In this document: positions 42,613 to 52,203 of the stretch, piece after piece
Layout: every line of letters begins with the position of its first letter
How positions within the stretch are numbered: position 1 is the first letter of the stretch
NCBI GenBank assembly: GCA_900756155.1
Contig: CAAEJV010000017.1
Coordinates: 310,001-374,000 of the forward strand
Source: Pasteurellaceae bacterium
GTDB taxonomy: Bacteria > Pseudomonadota > Gammaproteobacteria > Enterobacterales > Pasteurellaceae
Reading direction: 5' to 3'
DNA length: 64,000 nucleotides
Made by a program: the position numbers and the translations under genes
The notes under the pieces: generated by a model
What the model was told of the DNA's origin: nothing
Seen by the model: only the letters and a program-made list of their open reading frames with translations
Databases searched by the model: none

Positions 42613-43305
42613 ATGCAGTATGCAATTTATCTTTATACCATTTTAACGATTTTCGGATTTTGGCTCGCATTACAAATCAGTAAACGTTGGAAATCGATGA
42701 TTTTCAATACTTTTGTGCTCACAGTATCAATCCTTGTGCTGATTTTAGTGGTTAGCGATATTCCTTATGACGATTATATGGCGGGCAATGCACCAATTAA
42801 TAATTTATTAGGGGTAAGTATTGTTGCGCTGGCGTTACCGTTGTATGAACAACTTCGTCAAATTGCGAAACAGTGGAAAATTATTCTTTCTGTGGTGGCA
42901 TTAGCTTCTCTGTTTTCCATGTTTACCGGTGCCATTTTTGCGATTATTTTAGGGGCAAGCCCTGAAATGGTGGCGACCGTATTACCAAAATCAATTACCA
43001 CGCCAATTGCGATGGAAGTCTCTTCACATTTAGGCGGTATTCCTGCTGTTACAGCGGTAGGTGTGATTGTTGCGGGTTTGCAAGGTTCAGTTTTTGGTTA
43101 TCTCATCTTGAAAAAACTCGGAATAAAGCAACAAGAAGCCGTGGGTTTATCTGTTGGGGCGGTTTCTCACGCATTAGGCACGGTAAGCTGTATGGAAGCT
43201 GATCCGAAAGCGGGGAGTTATAGTTCGATTTCTTTGGTTCTTTGCGGTATTATGAGTTCCATTTTAGCGCCCTTAGTATTCCATGTTATTCGTCTATTTT
43301 TATGA
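42613..43305 (+). CDS. lrgB: LrgB/CidB-family membrane protein
   Basis: 230 residues, about seven hydrophobic segments. The family motif [21 protein letters not shown] lies near residue 130, followed by [13 protein letters not shown]. Partner of the upstream holin-like protein. Its stop overlaps the dgt ATG (ATGA), which couples the three genes. Confidence 0.9.
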   Translation: MQYAIYLYTILTIFGFWLALQISKRWKSMIFNTFVLTVSILVLILVVSDIPYDDYMAGNAPINNLLGVSIVALALPLYEQLRQIAKQWKIILSVVALASLFSMFTGAIFAIILGASPEMVATVLPKSITTPIAMEVSSHLGGIPAVTAVGVIVAGLQGSVFGYLILKKLGIKQQEAVGLSVGAVSHALGTVSCMEADPKAGSYSSISLVLCGIMSSILAPLVFHVIRLFL

Positions 43306-44654
43306 GAACCCAATTAGCTGATTTTTGGACTGAACGTTTCCTCCCTGATCCGCCTCGCGAAAAAGATCATCGACCGCCATTTCGTCGTGATCGCGGGCGG
43401 ATTTTACATTCTGCCGCTTTCCGTTGTTTGCAAGCCAAAACACAAATTCACGCCGTGGGCGAAAATGATTTTTATCGTACGCGCCTAACTCATTCCCTTG
43501 AAGTGGCACAAATCGGCAGCAGCCTTGTTTCCCAATTAAAATTTGCGGAAAGTTATATTGCTATTTCAGACAAGCTTCATATCGAAAAAAGTGAGTTACA
43601 GAAACAACTCAAACCTTTATTACCAAGCAATGATTTAATTGAAAGTTTGTGCTTTGCGCATGATATTGGTCATCCACCGTTTGGCCATGGTGGGGAAGTA
43701 GCCCTCAATTATATGATGCGGAATCATGGCGGCTTTGAAGGCAATGCGCAGACATTTCGTATCATTACTAAACTTGAACCTTATACCGAAACAGCAGGGA
43801 TGAATTTAACGCGTCGTGCCATTTTAGGTGTGGTGAAATATCCGAATATTTTAGACTTATCTTCCCCGCAATATGCCCAGTTGCCGCATGCTGAAAACGC
43901 TGATCCGCGTTATGTCAAAATTAGCGACTGGAAGCCTGGAAAAGGGTTATTCCGTGATGACGTCACAATGTTTAATTGGTTATTGCAAAACCTTTCTGAA
44001 AATGACCGCACTTTGTTTGGTTCATTTCAAAAAGTGCGGTCAAATCCTGCCGAGTTTTTAAAAACACAATTTAAATCGTTAGATTGCAGCATTATGGAAT
44101 TAGCAGACGATATTGCCTATGGCGTGCATGATTTAGAAGATGCAATTGTGACCGGCGTAGTAAATCAACATCAGTGGCAAGAAGCCTTAGATGAACTTAA
44201 AACGATTCCTTCAGATTGGCTGGCAAAAAATATAGAGCAAGTCAGCCAACGATTATTTTCCAATTATCATTTTGAACGTAAAAATGCCATTGGTGCATTG
44301 GTGAATTTCTTTATTACTCATGTACGTTGGAAAGTTACCGGCAATTTTGATGAGCCTTTGTTACGTTATAACGCAGAACTACCGCAAGATGTGATTGCGG
44401 CATTAAATGTATTTAAAAAGTTTGTGTGGAAATACGTGATTCGTCATGTGGAAACGCAACGTATTGAATATAAAGGGCAACGCATTCTCACGGAAATGTT
44501 TCAGATTTTTGAGTCTGACCCAGAACGTTTATTGCCAACGAATACGGCTAATCGTTGGAGAAATGCACCGGAGCAGGGTAAAAAACGTATTATTTGTGAT
44601 TATATCGCGGGCATGTCAGATGCCTATGCCTTAAAGGTTTATCACCAGCTTTAA
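43302..44654 (+). CDS. dgt: dGTPase-like HD-domain phosphohydrolase
   Basis: 450 residues from the ATG at 43302, which overlaps the lrgB stop; the longer frame to 43242 lies inside lrgB. Cleaves dGTP to deoxyguanosine and triphosphate. HD metal ligands: THSLEVAQ (near 63), [15 protein letters not shown] (near 120) and [16 protein letters not shown] dnaE-independent family length. Inside the gene, two facing uptake signals at 44003-44042 create a hairpin whose coding adds [14 protein letters not shown] to the protein. Confidence 0.9.
   Translation: MRTQLADFWTERFLPDPPREKDHRPPFRRDRGRILHSAAFRCLQAKTQIHAVGENDFYRTRLTHSLEVAQIGSSLVSQLKFAESYIAISDKLHIEKSELQKQLKPLLPSNDLIESLCFAHDIGHPPFGHGGEVALNYMMRNHGGFEGNAQTFRIITKLEPYTETAGMNLTRRAILGVVKYPNILDLSSPQYAQLPHAENADPRYVKISDWKPGKGLFRDDVTMFNWLLQNLSENDRTLFGSFQKVRSNPAEFLKTQFKSLDCSIMELADDIAYGVHDLEDAIVTGVVNQHQWQEALDELKTIPSDWLAKNIEQVSQRLFSNYHFERKNAIGALVNFFITHVRWKVTGNFDEPLLRYNAELPQDVIAALNVFKKFVWKYVIRHVETQRIEYKGQRILTEMFQIFESDPERLLPTNTANRWRNAPEQGKKRIICDYIAGMSDAYALKVYHQL
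44003..44042. repeat. Inverted pair of uptake signals inside dgt
   Basis: TGACCGCACTTT and AAAGTGCGGTCA, 16 bases apart, form a perfect 12-bp stem within the reading frame. No T run follows on the plus strand, so transcription should pass. Confidence 0.85.
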
Positions 44655-44699
44655 AGTGCGGTTATTTTTATTGATATTTTGAATTTATAGGACAATTTT

Positions 44700-46643
44700 G
44701 TGGCATTAATTAGTTTAACTAACGCTTATCTTTCTTTTAGTGATCACCCCTTACTTGATCACGCCGAATTGCATATTGAACCGAATGAGCGCGTATGTTT
44801 GGTGGGGCGTAACGGGGCAGGTAAATCGACTTTATTAAAAATTATTGCACAGCAAGTCACGATGGATGACGGCAAAGTGCAGTATGAAAAAGATTTAGTG
44901 GTTTCGCGTTTAGAACAAGACCCGCCTCGCCACGCTGAAGGCAATGTTTTCGATTATGTAGCGGAAGGCATTGAGCATTTAGCAGATTTGTTAAAGGAAT
45001 ATCATCATATTTCGCAAGAATTAACACAAAATTACAGTGAACAAATTCTTAATCAACTGGCACAAGTGCAAGCTAAATTAGAGCATGCCAACGGTTGGCA
45101 GTTTGAAAATAAAATCAATGAAGTCCTGCAAAAGCTCGAGTTAAATCCTGATACTAAATTAGCGGATTTATCTGGCGGTTGGTTGCGTAAAGCTGCCCTT
45201 GCTCGTGCGTTGGTGTGTAATCCTGATGTCTTGTTATTAGATGAACCGACTAACCACTTGGATGTGGATGCAATCGAATGGTTAGAAAACTTCTTATTAG
45301 AATTTACCGGAAGTATTGTATTTATTTCCCACGACCGTTCTTTTATCCGCAAAATGGCCACTCGTATTGTGGATTTAGACCGCGGTAAATTAGTGTCTTA
45401 TCCGGGTGATTATGATTTATACCTCACCGCTAAAGAGGAAAGCTTACGTGTCGAAGCGTTGCAGAATGAGCTTTTTGATAAGCGGTTAGCGCAAGAAGAG
45501 GTTTGGATTCGTCAAGGTATTAAAGCTCGCCGTACGCGTAATGAAGGTCGTGTGCGCGCTTTAAAAGCCATGCGTGAAGAACGTCGCCAACGTCGTGAGG
45601 TGATGGGTACGGCTAAGTTACAATTAGATAACTCAAGTCGTTCAGGCAAAATCGTGTTTGAAATGGAAGATGTAAGCTATAAGATTGAAGGCAAACAGCT
45701 GCTCAAAAATTTCAGCACGACCATTTTACGTGGCGATAAAATTGCATTGGTTGGACCAAATGGTTGCGGAAAAACCACCTTTATTAAACTTTTATTAGGT
45801 GAAATCAAGCCAACTAGCGGTCATATTCATTGCGGTACAAAATTAGACATTGCTTATTTTGACCAATATCGTGCTGATCTTGATCAGGAAAAAACGGTGA
45901 TGGATAACGTTGCCGATGGCAAGCAGGATATTGAGGTCAATGGTGTAAAACGTCATGTGTTGGGCTATTTGCAGGATTTCTTATTTCCACCCAAACGCGC
46001 TATGACCCCCGTAAAAGCGCTTTCAGGTGGTGAACGTAACCGTTTGTTATTGGCTAAATTATTACTGAAACCGAATAACTTACTGATTCTCGATGAACCA
46101 ACCAATGACTTGGATGTAGAAACCTTAGAATTATTGGAAGAAATCCTCACGGATTATCAAGGCACCTTATTGATTGTCAGCCATGATCGTCAGTTTATTG
46201 ATAATGTCGCGACTGAATGTTATTTCTTTGAAGGTGACGGCGTATTGAATAAATACGTAGGCGGTTTCTTTGATGCAAAAGGACAACAAGCTAATTACTT
46301 TGCCATGAAAGCAGAGCAAGAGACCCAAAAATCCAAAAAAGAAGCACCAAAAGCACAGGAAAGTGCGGTTAAAAATGACGCTGTTTCTCAAAAGCCAAAA
46401 TCCGTTAAACTTTCTTACAAAGAACAACGTGAGTTAGAACAGCTACCGCAATTGTTGGAAGAATTGGAAGAGAAAATTACCGCACTTCAAGCTGAAATTG
46501 GTGATCCTCACTTTTTCCAACAAGCCCATGATGTAACAGATGCGAAGCTTAAGGAATTATCAGACACCGAAGCTGAACTTGAAACGGCTTTCCTTCGTTG
46601 GGAAGAACTTGAAGAGAAAAAAACTCAAGCTGAAGCAAAATAG
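44700..46643 (+). CDS. uup: ABC-F ATPase Uup
   Basis: 647 residues. Two ATP-binding cassettes, no membrane part: Walker A GRNGAGKST (near 36) and GPNGCGKTT (near 350), signatures LSGGWLRK and LSGGERNR, Walker B LLLDEPTNHLD and LILDEPTNDLD, then the C-terminal coiled coil (ELEEKITALQAEIG) typical of Uup. Acts on ribosomes and branched DNA intermediates and reduces transposon excision in E. coli. The start is GTG at 44700, with a weak ATAGGAC ahead. Confidence 0.93.
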   Translation: MALISLTNAYLSFSDHPLLDHAELHIEPNERVCLVGRNGAGKSTLLKIIAQQVTMDDGKVQYEKDLVVSRLEQDPPRHAEGNVFDYVAEGIEHLADLLKEYHHISQELTQNYSEQILNQLAQVQAKLEHANGWQFENKINEVLQKLELNPDTKLADLSGGWLRKAALARALVCNPDVLLLDEPTNHLDVDAIEWLENFLLEFTGSIVFISHDRSFIRKMATRIVDLDRGKLVSYPGDYDLYLTAKEESLRVEALQNELFDKRLAQEEVWIRQGIKARRTRNEGRVRALKAMREERRQRREVMGTAKLQLDNSSRSGKIVFEMEDVSYKIEGKQLLKNFSTTILRGDKIALVGPNGCGKTTFIKLLLGEIKPTSGHIHCGTKLDIAYFDQYRADLDQEKTVMDNVADGKQDIEVNGVKRHVLGYLQDFLFPPKRAMTPVKALSGGERNRLLLAKLLLKPNNLLILDEPTNDLDVETLELLEEILTDYQGTLLIVSHDRQFIDNVATECYFFEGDGVLNKYVGGFFDAKGQQANYFAMKAEQETQKSKKEAPKAQESAVKNDAVSQKPKSVKLSYKEQRELEQLPQLLEELEEKITALQAEIGDPHFFQQAHDVTDAKLKELSDTEAELETAFLRWEELEEKKTQAEAK

Positions 46644-46652
46644 AGGATAGAT

Positions 46653-46687
46653 AAAAAAAGAAACCGAGCTAAATAGCTCGGTTTTTT
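46653..46687. terminator. Bidirectional terminator between uup and hsdR
   Basis: AAACCGAGCT and AGCTCGGTTT around AAAT. T run TTTTTT on the plus side and an A run (T on minus) on the other, so it serves both convergent genes. It forms the right edge of the conserved block and the left edge of the hsd island. Confidence 0.92.
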
Positions 46688-46705
46688 ATTATATGAAATT
46701 AACGC

Positions 46706-49700
46706 CTATAGTGATTTTTCTGCGGTTAAATCTTCCGCAATTTCCTCAGCTTGCTTAATCACATAGCTTACGGCTTCTTCCTGTTTATCCGGTGGGTATT
46801 TATAACGCTGTAAAGCACGTTTCACAAGAATACGCATTTTCGCACGAACGCCTTCTTTGTATTGCCAGTCGATGGTAACCGAGCGTCTTAAAGTATCGGT
46901 AATTTCTTTGGCAAGTTTACTCAATACTTCATCGCCCATCAGTTCCCGTGCGCTTTGGTTTTGAGCAAGTGCCTCGTAGAAGGCGAGCTCTTCTTTTTTC
47001 AGCCCCAGTTTTTCGCCTAAAGCTAAGCGTTCTTGGAAGTCTTGGCTCATTTTGAAGAGCTCATCCAAAATTTCCACCACGCTTAAATTGTGGTTGTGGT
47101 ATTGATTTAGGGCTTCTTTCAAACGCTGCTCGAAGTCTTTTTGCAAGGTGAGGTTCGCGCCTGATTTGGCTTTGATTTCGCTTGCCAAATAACGCTCTAC
47201 TGCGCTAACCCATAAATTCTTAGTCGGGCTGTTTTTAATAGTCTGCAAAAACTCTTCAGAAAGTAGACTAATTTGCGGTTGCGGTTTTTCCAGTAGGTCA
47301 AACAAATCAATCACGCCTTCGGAATAGACGGCTTGATTGACCAATTTTTTCAATAAAATCTGTCTTTCATTTGTGCCTGTACCGTTTTGTTTGCGTTTGG
47401 TTAATATTGCTCGCACGGCATCATAAAAAGCAATTTCTTGGTTGTATGGCTCAACTTCAGCCAATGCGCCGCACAGCATATAGCCTTTTTTCACTAAACC
47501 CGCCGCTTTCAAAAAGGCTTTTTTGCGTGGCTCGGTTTCTTTTTTATTAAACCAATGTTGCTCGTGCGCTTTGCCATCAAACGGTAATTGATCGAGGCCC
47601 AAAATATGGTTGGCGGCAAAACGAATAGCCATCAGAAGATCATGCGGATTATCTTTTTCTAAGGCCGTCTGAACATCAAAGGTTTTCCCTTCAACCGGCG
47701 TTGCAAACAGGCTACGGACGAACTCTAAATGCTCTTTCATTTTAAAGAACACATCAATTACGTTATCAGTCAGCTTGCCCTTGCCTTGTGAGTTTGTATA
47801 TTGCTGAGTAGCTTTTTTGAGCTCGTCAGCGATACCGACATAATCCACAATCAAGCCGCCGTTTTCTCGGCTTTTATTGCGGAATACACGGTTAACCCGA
47901 GCAATCGCCTGCATCAGGTTATGCCCTTGCATCGGCTTGTCGATATACATTGTGTTACAACAAGGCGCATCAAAGCCCGTCAGCCACATATCGCGCACAA
48001 TCACGATTTTCAGTGCATCATTTGGATCTTTAAAACGGCGTTCTAGTGTTTGTTTTTCCTGTTTACTGTAAACGTGTTTCTGCATTTCCGGCGCATCGGA
48101 AGCAGAACCCGTCATCACAATTTTAATCGTCCCTTCGTTGATATTGTCTGAATGCCATTCAGGACGTAGTTTGATGATTTCATTGTATAAGTCCACGCAA
48201 ATTTGGCGGCTGGAAACCACCATCATCGCTTTGCTGTCGACGACTTCATTGCGTTTGGCAAAATGCTGCACAAAATCCGCGGCTAAATCGGCCAGACGGG
48301 CTTGCGAACCCAACAATTTTTCCTGCAAACGCAGGGCAGGGGATTGCTCCTCTTCCAGCAAATCATCAATTTCTTTGAATAGCTCATCGTGTTCTTTTTC
48401 GTTTAAGCGGATTTGGCGCGCTTCATACACAATCGGCACCGTTGCGCCATCTTCCACCGCGTCTTGCAAGTCATAAATGGACACATAACGCCCGAACACA
48501 TCCTGCGTATCCTTATCTTCTAGGCTAATCGGCGTACCGGTAAAACCGATAAACGAAGCATTAGGCAGCGCATCGCGCAAATAGCGGGCGTAGCCTGCCT
48601 GAAATTTGCCTTCATGTAGCTTTTGCGTAAAGCCATATTGGCTGCGGTGTGCCTCATCGCTGATTACAATAATATTGCTGCGCTCATTTAAAACAGGGAA
48701 GCGGCTTTCTTCCTCATTGAGGGCGAATTTCTGAATCGTGGTAAAAAACACGCCGCCGACTTCATTTTGCGCGAGCAGTTGGCGCAGTTGATCGCGGTCT
48801 TCTACTTGTTGCGGCGTTTGTTTGATTAAATCTTTGCCTGAAGAAAAGGTTTGGAAAAGCTGACCGTCCAAATCGTTGCGGTCGGTGACCACCACAATGG
48901 TGGGATTTTTCAATTCAGGCTGCGCAAGCAGTTTGCCGGCATAAAACAACATAGAAATCGACTTGCCCGAACCTTGCGTGTGCCACATCACACCAATGCG
49001 GCGGTCGCCTTTTTCTGAAGTCGCCAAAAGCGTGGAATCTACCGCCTCATTTACGCCGTAATATTGATGGTATGCCGCGATTTTTTTAATGGTTTTACCG
49101 CTAGAATCCCGCTCAAATAAGACGAAATAGCGGATATAGTCCAATAAATCCTCAGGCTGCATTAAGCCAGTGAGCAGGCTTTGCAATTCATCATCAAAAT
49201 ATAAGCGCGCGCTTTTGTTTTTTTCATCGACCACTTTCCACGGCGTAAAGCGTTGGAAATCTGCCGAAAGCGAGCCTAAACGTGCGGCAATGCCGTCTGA
49301 AATAATCAGGGTTTGGTTGTAAACAAACAGATCGGCAATTTCATCTTTATAGGTTTCAAATTGATTAAACGCCTGCAACAAATCCGCCGATTCGCGCAGC
49401 GGATTTTTTAGCTCAAATACCACCAAGGGCAGGCCATTTACAAAACCGATAATATCGGGAATCCGTTTGCCCCCTTTACGGCTGCGGATTTCCAGCTGAT
49501 TGACGGCAACAAAACGGTTGTTCTTCCAATGTTCGAAATCCACCAAGCGCGCCATTTCGATTTTTTGCTCACCATCAGCTTGATATTCCACCCGCACGCC
49601 ATCACGCAGCAGCTTATAAAACGCCTGATTACGCACCACCAAGTCGCCAATATCACTTTTCGTCGCCGATTTGACCACAGAATCCACCGCACTTTCAGGC

Positions 49701-49879
49701 AGCTGCGGATTAAGTTTACGCACCGCCTGACGCAGTTGCTCAACAAAGACTACGCCGCTCAAATCGCCACGGGCAAACTCGCCTTCATGAACAGGCAAGT
49801 CTTTACCATAGCGATATTCCCAACCGAGGGATTGCAGGCGTTGAAGGGTAAGTTGTTCGATGTCGTTTTCGTTGAGCAT
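46706..49879 (-). CDS. hsdR: Type I restriction enzyme R subunit
   Basis: 1057 residues. Translocase and nuclease of the type I complex. N-terminal PD-ExK nuclease (IPDIIGFVNGLPLVVFELKNP near 145-165), then SF2 motor: Walker A HTQGSGKSIS (near 300), DEAH in ISDEAHRSQ, GFTGTPI, and motif VI QAIARVNRV (near 660), then a helical C-terminal region that contacts HsdM. AAGGAG precedes the ATG. About 50% GC in sampled stretches, above the surrounding genome. It contains an exact 12-base Neisseria uptake sequence and one Haemophilus signal (49686-49694). Intact, but needs in-phase hsdM to act. Confidence 0.96.
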   Translation of the reverse strand: MLNENDIEQLTLQRLQSLGWEYRYGKDLPVHEGEFARGDLSGVVFVEQLRQAVRKLNPQLPESAVDSVVKSATKSDIGDLVVRNQAFYKLLRDGVRVEYQADGEQKIEMARLVDFEHWKNNRFVAVNQLEIRSRKGGKRIPDIIGFVNGLPLVVFELKNPLRESADLLQAFNQFETYKDEIADLFVYNQTLIISDGIAARLGSLSADFQRFTPWKVVDEKNKSARLYFDDELQSLLTGLMQPEDLLDYIRYFVLFERDSSGKTIKKIAAYHQYYGVNEAVDSTLLATSEKGDRRIGVMWHTQGSGKSISMLFYAGKLLAQPELKNPTIVVVTDRNDLDGQLFQTFSSGKDLIKQTPQQVEDRDQLRQLLAQNEVGGVFFTTIQKFALNEEESRFPVLNERSNIIVISDEAHRSQYGFTQKLHEGKFQAGYARYLRDALPNASFIGFTGTPISLEDKDTQDVFGRYVSIYDLQDAVEDGATVPIVYEARQIRLNEKEHDELFKEIDDLLEEEQSPALRLQEKLLGSQARLADLAADFVQHFAKRNEVVDSKAMMVVSSRQICVDLYNEIIKLRPEWHSDNINEGTIKIVMTGSASDAPEMQKHVYSKQEKQTLERRFKDPNDALKIVIVRDMWLTGFDAPCCNTMYIDKPMQGHNLMQAIARVNRVFRNKSRENGGLIVDYVGIADELKKATQQYTNSQGKGKLTDNVIDVFFKMKEHLEFVRSLFATPVEGKTFDVQTALEKDNPHDLLMAIRFAANHILGLDQLPFDGKAHEQHWFNKKETEPRKKAFLKAAGLVKKGYMLCGALAEVEPYNQEIAFYDAVRAILTKRKQNGTGTNERQILLKKLVNQAVYSEGVIDLFDLLEKPQPQISLLSEEFLQTIKNSPTKNLWVSAVERYLASEIKAKSGANLTLQKDFEQRLKEALNQYHNHNLSVVEILDELFKMSQDFQERLALGEKLGLKKEELAFYEALAQNQSARELMGDEVLSKLAKEITDTLRRSVTIDWQYKEGVRAKMRILVKRALQRYKYPPDKQEEAVSYVIKQAEEIAEDLTAEKSL
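49290..49301 (+). other. Neisseria DNA uptake sequence (AT-DUS) in hsdR
   Basis: ATGCCGTCTGAA, an exact 12-base match to the neisserial AT-DUS, in a Haemophilus-type genome. Not expected by chance in about 7 kb. Confidence 0.9.
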
Positions 49880-49969
49880 GATGAGCTCCTTAGTGTATTG
49901 GTTTTAAATCCCTTTTAATCTTTCTTTAATAAAATAGGGAGAACTCAGTATTATGAAACTATTTGATAT

Positions 49970-50812
49970 TTAACTATTCTCTAAAAGAATGTCTACAATA
50001 GCCTTATCAATGCCAATCTCGCATGCTTTCATTTTTCCTAATAAATCAGGATAAATGGTATAAGGATCTATATTGATACTAGCTAAAAAATTTAAAACAT
50101 CCATTCTTAATTTGCTAGAAATTAAATATTTACTAATGAATGGGATACCTTTTCCTAAGTATTCCGGTCGATTATGTGATGCCAATTCTTCTAGGCGATA
50201 AGATGGTAGTTTAGTAAATACTCCATTTTGAGCATTTATCCTTGTACCAATTTTTATTTTGGGCGTAATGATGACATCCTGTTCTGGAGGGAGAAAATCG
50301 TTTAATTGATATATTACACGATATTTTTCTTGTTCTGGTTCTAAGTCCTCAAAGGCGAAATAAAGTGCAACAAAGAATGAGCGAGACCAATCTAATAATG
50401 GTGTTTTTAGATGATAATGTCGCCCAAAGGCCCAAATGTCATTATCAGTTAATTCCATAGGTAAAGAATAAAACCCATCAATACTTTGTTCTAATAAAAC
50501 TTTCCTACACTCTTTTAGGTATATTTCTTGTATTTTTTCAAAGTTTTTTTGAACGTAATTCTTACCAAAAATATCAGTTAAATAACGTTCTAGTGTTGAT
50601 GATAGTCTATAACTTTCTTTGCTATGCCCTCTAAAATATTTTAAATAGGAATGCTTTTCTCTCGATGTAGTTCTAGTTTTAAACAGTGGTGGTGTTTCAT
50701 CATCAAATTCATATTCAAAATCTGTAATGAACGCTTTTAACTCATCTAAGGTTTCTATTACGCAAAGGATTTCAATTTCATCAGAGTCTATATTTCTTTT
50801 TAAGTTTTCCAT
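49970..50812 (-). CDS. FRG-domain protein embedded in the hsd operon
   Basis: 280 residues. Matches the FRG-domain pattern: KYFRGHSKESYRLSSTLER near residue 58, HYHLKTPLLDWSRSFFVALYFAF near 132, and the Asn-Gly stretch RINAQNGVFT near 190. No membrane segment or signal peptide. The catalytic or binding role of FRG proteins is not established to my knowledge. Its ATG overlaps the hsdS stop by 13 bases, so it is translated with the RM genes. Sampled sequence is about 22% GC, far below hsdM/hsdR, suggesting separate origin. By analogy with PrrC guarded by a type I system it may be a second-line defence effector (inference). Confidence 0.8.
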   Translation of the reverse strand: MENLKRNIDSDEIEILCVIETLDELKAFITDFEYEFDDETPPLFKTRTTSREKHSYLKYFRGHSKESYRLSSTLERYLTDIFGKNYVQKNFEKIQEIYLKECRKVLLEQSIDGFYSLPMELTDNDIWAFGRHYHLKTPLLDWSRSFFVALYFAFEDLEPEQEKYRVIYQLNDFLPPEQDVIITPKIKIGTRINAQNGVFTKLPSYRLEELASHNRPEYLGKGIPFISKYLISSKLRMDVLNFLASINIDPYTIYPDLLGKMKACEIGIDKAIVDILLENS

Positions 50813-52203
50813 TTTATAAATTCTCCATTTAATAATTTAGGTAATAACAAATCCCTAGTATCTTTCAATACATCAATTTCAGACAGAAGCTGTTTTCTTT
50901 TTTCAAATAAAGAAGAAGCATATTTCTGATGTAATTCAAGTAATTTAAAATTGGGTAATAATAAAGAGATTTGTTTCAAGTGTGTAGGTCCAAAGTTACG
51001 CTGGGCAGAACCTGAAGCTCGGATCTCCAATTCATGTTGTAATTGATTCTCAACAAAACCAGCAATAAAGCCTAATGTGCTTTTATTTTTAATAGGACGG
51101 AAACGGATAACACTTGTATTGAGTGATAAAGGCAAATGTTCCTTCCTAACAAAAGCAAATCGTCCTAATGTTCCAGATGTTGAAACAACAATATCGTCTT
51201 CTTCAAGCTGGAAGTGTTTATATTTTCCAAAAGCTTCTTCCTTCGTGATTTTATTTGCGGTTGTTAATGTCAAGTCTCCATTCTGGATGCAGCGAATATT
51301 GATAAACTTGATACCATCTTCTTCATCTGTATATTGCCAATTACGAATGCCTGGTCCTTCAAGGAAGTCAATGATTTCAGGTAGTGGTTTAACCTCCCAC
51401 CCCTTAGGCACTTCAACCCCATCAATTTCCTCCATCTCACACGGAAACGCTTTGGCGGTTTCGGCTAATTCGGCGTAGCGTTCAGGCTGTGTTTGTGAAA
51501 GTGCGGTCAGTTCTTCGGGTGTTTTTCCGCTGATTGCCTGCATGGCTGCCAGCTCTGCTTGTTCAAGGCTTAGGCCGTCTGAAAGGGCTTGGACTTTGGC
51601 ACGCACGGGGTCGAAATCGACAAACCAGCTTTTAAACAGGGCTTGGGCGATTTGTTCTAAGGTTTGGTTGATTTGGGTGTTGAGTTGGATTTTATTTTGA
51701 ATATTAGATAAATCTTTCGCTTTCTTATTTTCTATTTCAATGGATGCTAACCGCGGAATTTCTAGTGCTTTTAACACAGGTATTCTCATATTACTAACGG
51801 TTGCTCCTGTTCCTTCATTTATTAGAATTTGTCGTTGAACAAATGGGGAGCGTAGAGACCAGTAGAGATATTCAGCACTTATTTTGTTTCTATCGGCACG
51901 AAGTAATACTTGTCTTTGCCCTAGGCAACAGATTGGTTCTTTAGGAATTAAGCAAACTCTTCCCATCGGCGCTTCTCGGGTGATCACGATATCATTTTCT
52001 TGTGGACTAGCTCTTTTGGTTCTATCTCTGTACCCTGAATAATCCGTATAGCTCGGTGATGATAAATCCAATACACCATCAGTGATGTTTTGATTTCTAA
52101 TTACTACATAGCCGAAAGTTGTCCATGTCGGAGTTGAATGTGGACAATCCACGATTAATTCACATAAGCTATCTAAAGTATCAGTTTTAAAGTTATCACT
52201 CAT
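50800..52203 (-). CDS. hsdS: Type I restriction-modification specificity subunit
   Basis: 467 residues. Two target-recognition domains (about 5-165 and 265-415), each followed by a coiled-coil spacer; the central spacer contains ALFKSWFVDFDPVRAK and a long Ala/Glu-rich linker (QALSDGLSLEQAELAAMQ). It sets the bipartite DNA target, which cannot be read from sequence. It overlaps hsdM by 8 bases. The central conserved part is GC-richer and carries both an AG-DUS and a Haemophilus uptake signal, whereas both recognition domains are AT-rich, as expected for domain exchange. Confidence 0.94.
   Translation of the reverse strand: MSDNFKTDTLDSLCELIVDCPHSTPTWTTFGYVVIRNQNITDGVLDLSSPSYTDYSGYRDRTKRASPQENDIVITREAPMGRVCLIPKEPICCLGQRQVLLRADRNKISAEYLYWSLRSPFVQRQILINEGTGATVSNMRIPVLKALEIPRLASIEIENKKAKDLSNIQNKIQLNTQINQTLEQIAQALFKSWFVDFDPVRAKVQALSDGLSLEQAELAAMQAISGKTPEELTALSQTQPERYAELAETAKAFPCEMEEIDGVEVPKGWEVKPLPEIIDFLEGPGIRNWQYTDEEDGIKFINIRCIQNGDLTLTTANKITKEEAFGKYKHFQLEEDDIVVSTSGTLGRFAFVRKEHLPLSLNTSVIRFRPIKNKSTLGFIAGFVENQLQHELEIRASGSAQRNFGPTHLKQISLLLPNFKLLELHQKYASSLFEKRKQLLSEIDVLKDTRDLLLPKLLNGEFIKWKT
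51498..51509 (+). other. Haemophilus uptake signal in the hsdS spacer
   Basis: AAAGTGCGGTCA, an exact Haemophilus core with its flank, 65 bases from the neisserial signal in the same gene. Confidence 0.9.
51572..51583 (+). other. Neisseria DNA uptake sequence (AG-DUS) in hsdS
   Basis: AGGCCGTCTGAA, an exact 12-base match to the AG-DUS dialect. A further 9/10 near-match (GCCGTCTGAT) lies at 52427-52436 in hsdM. Confidence 0.88.
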
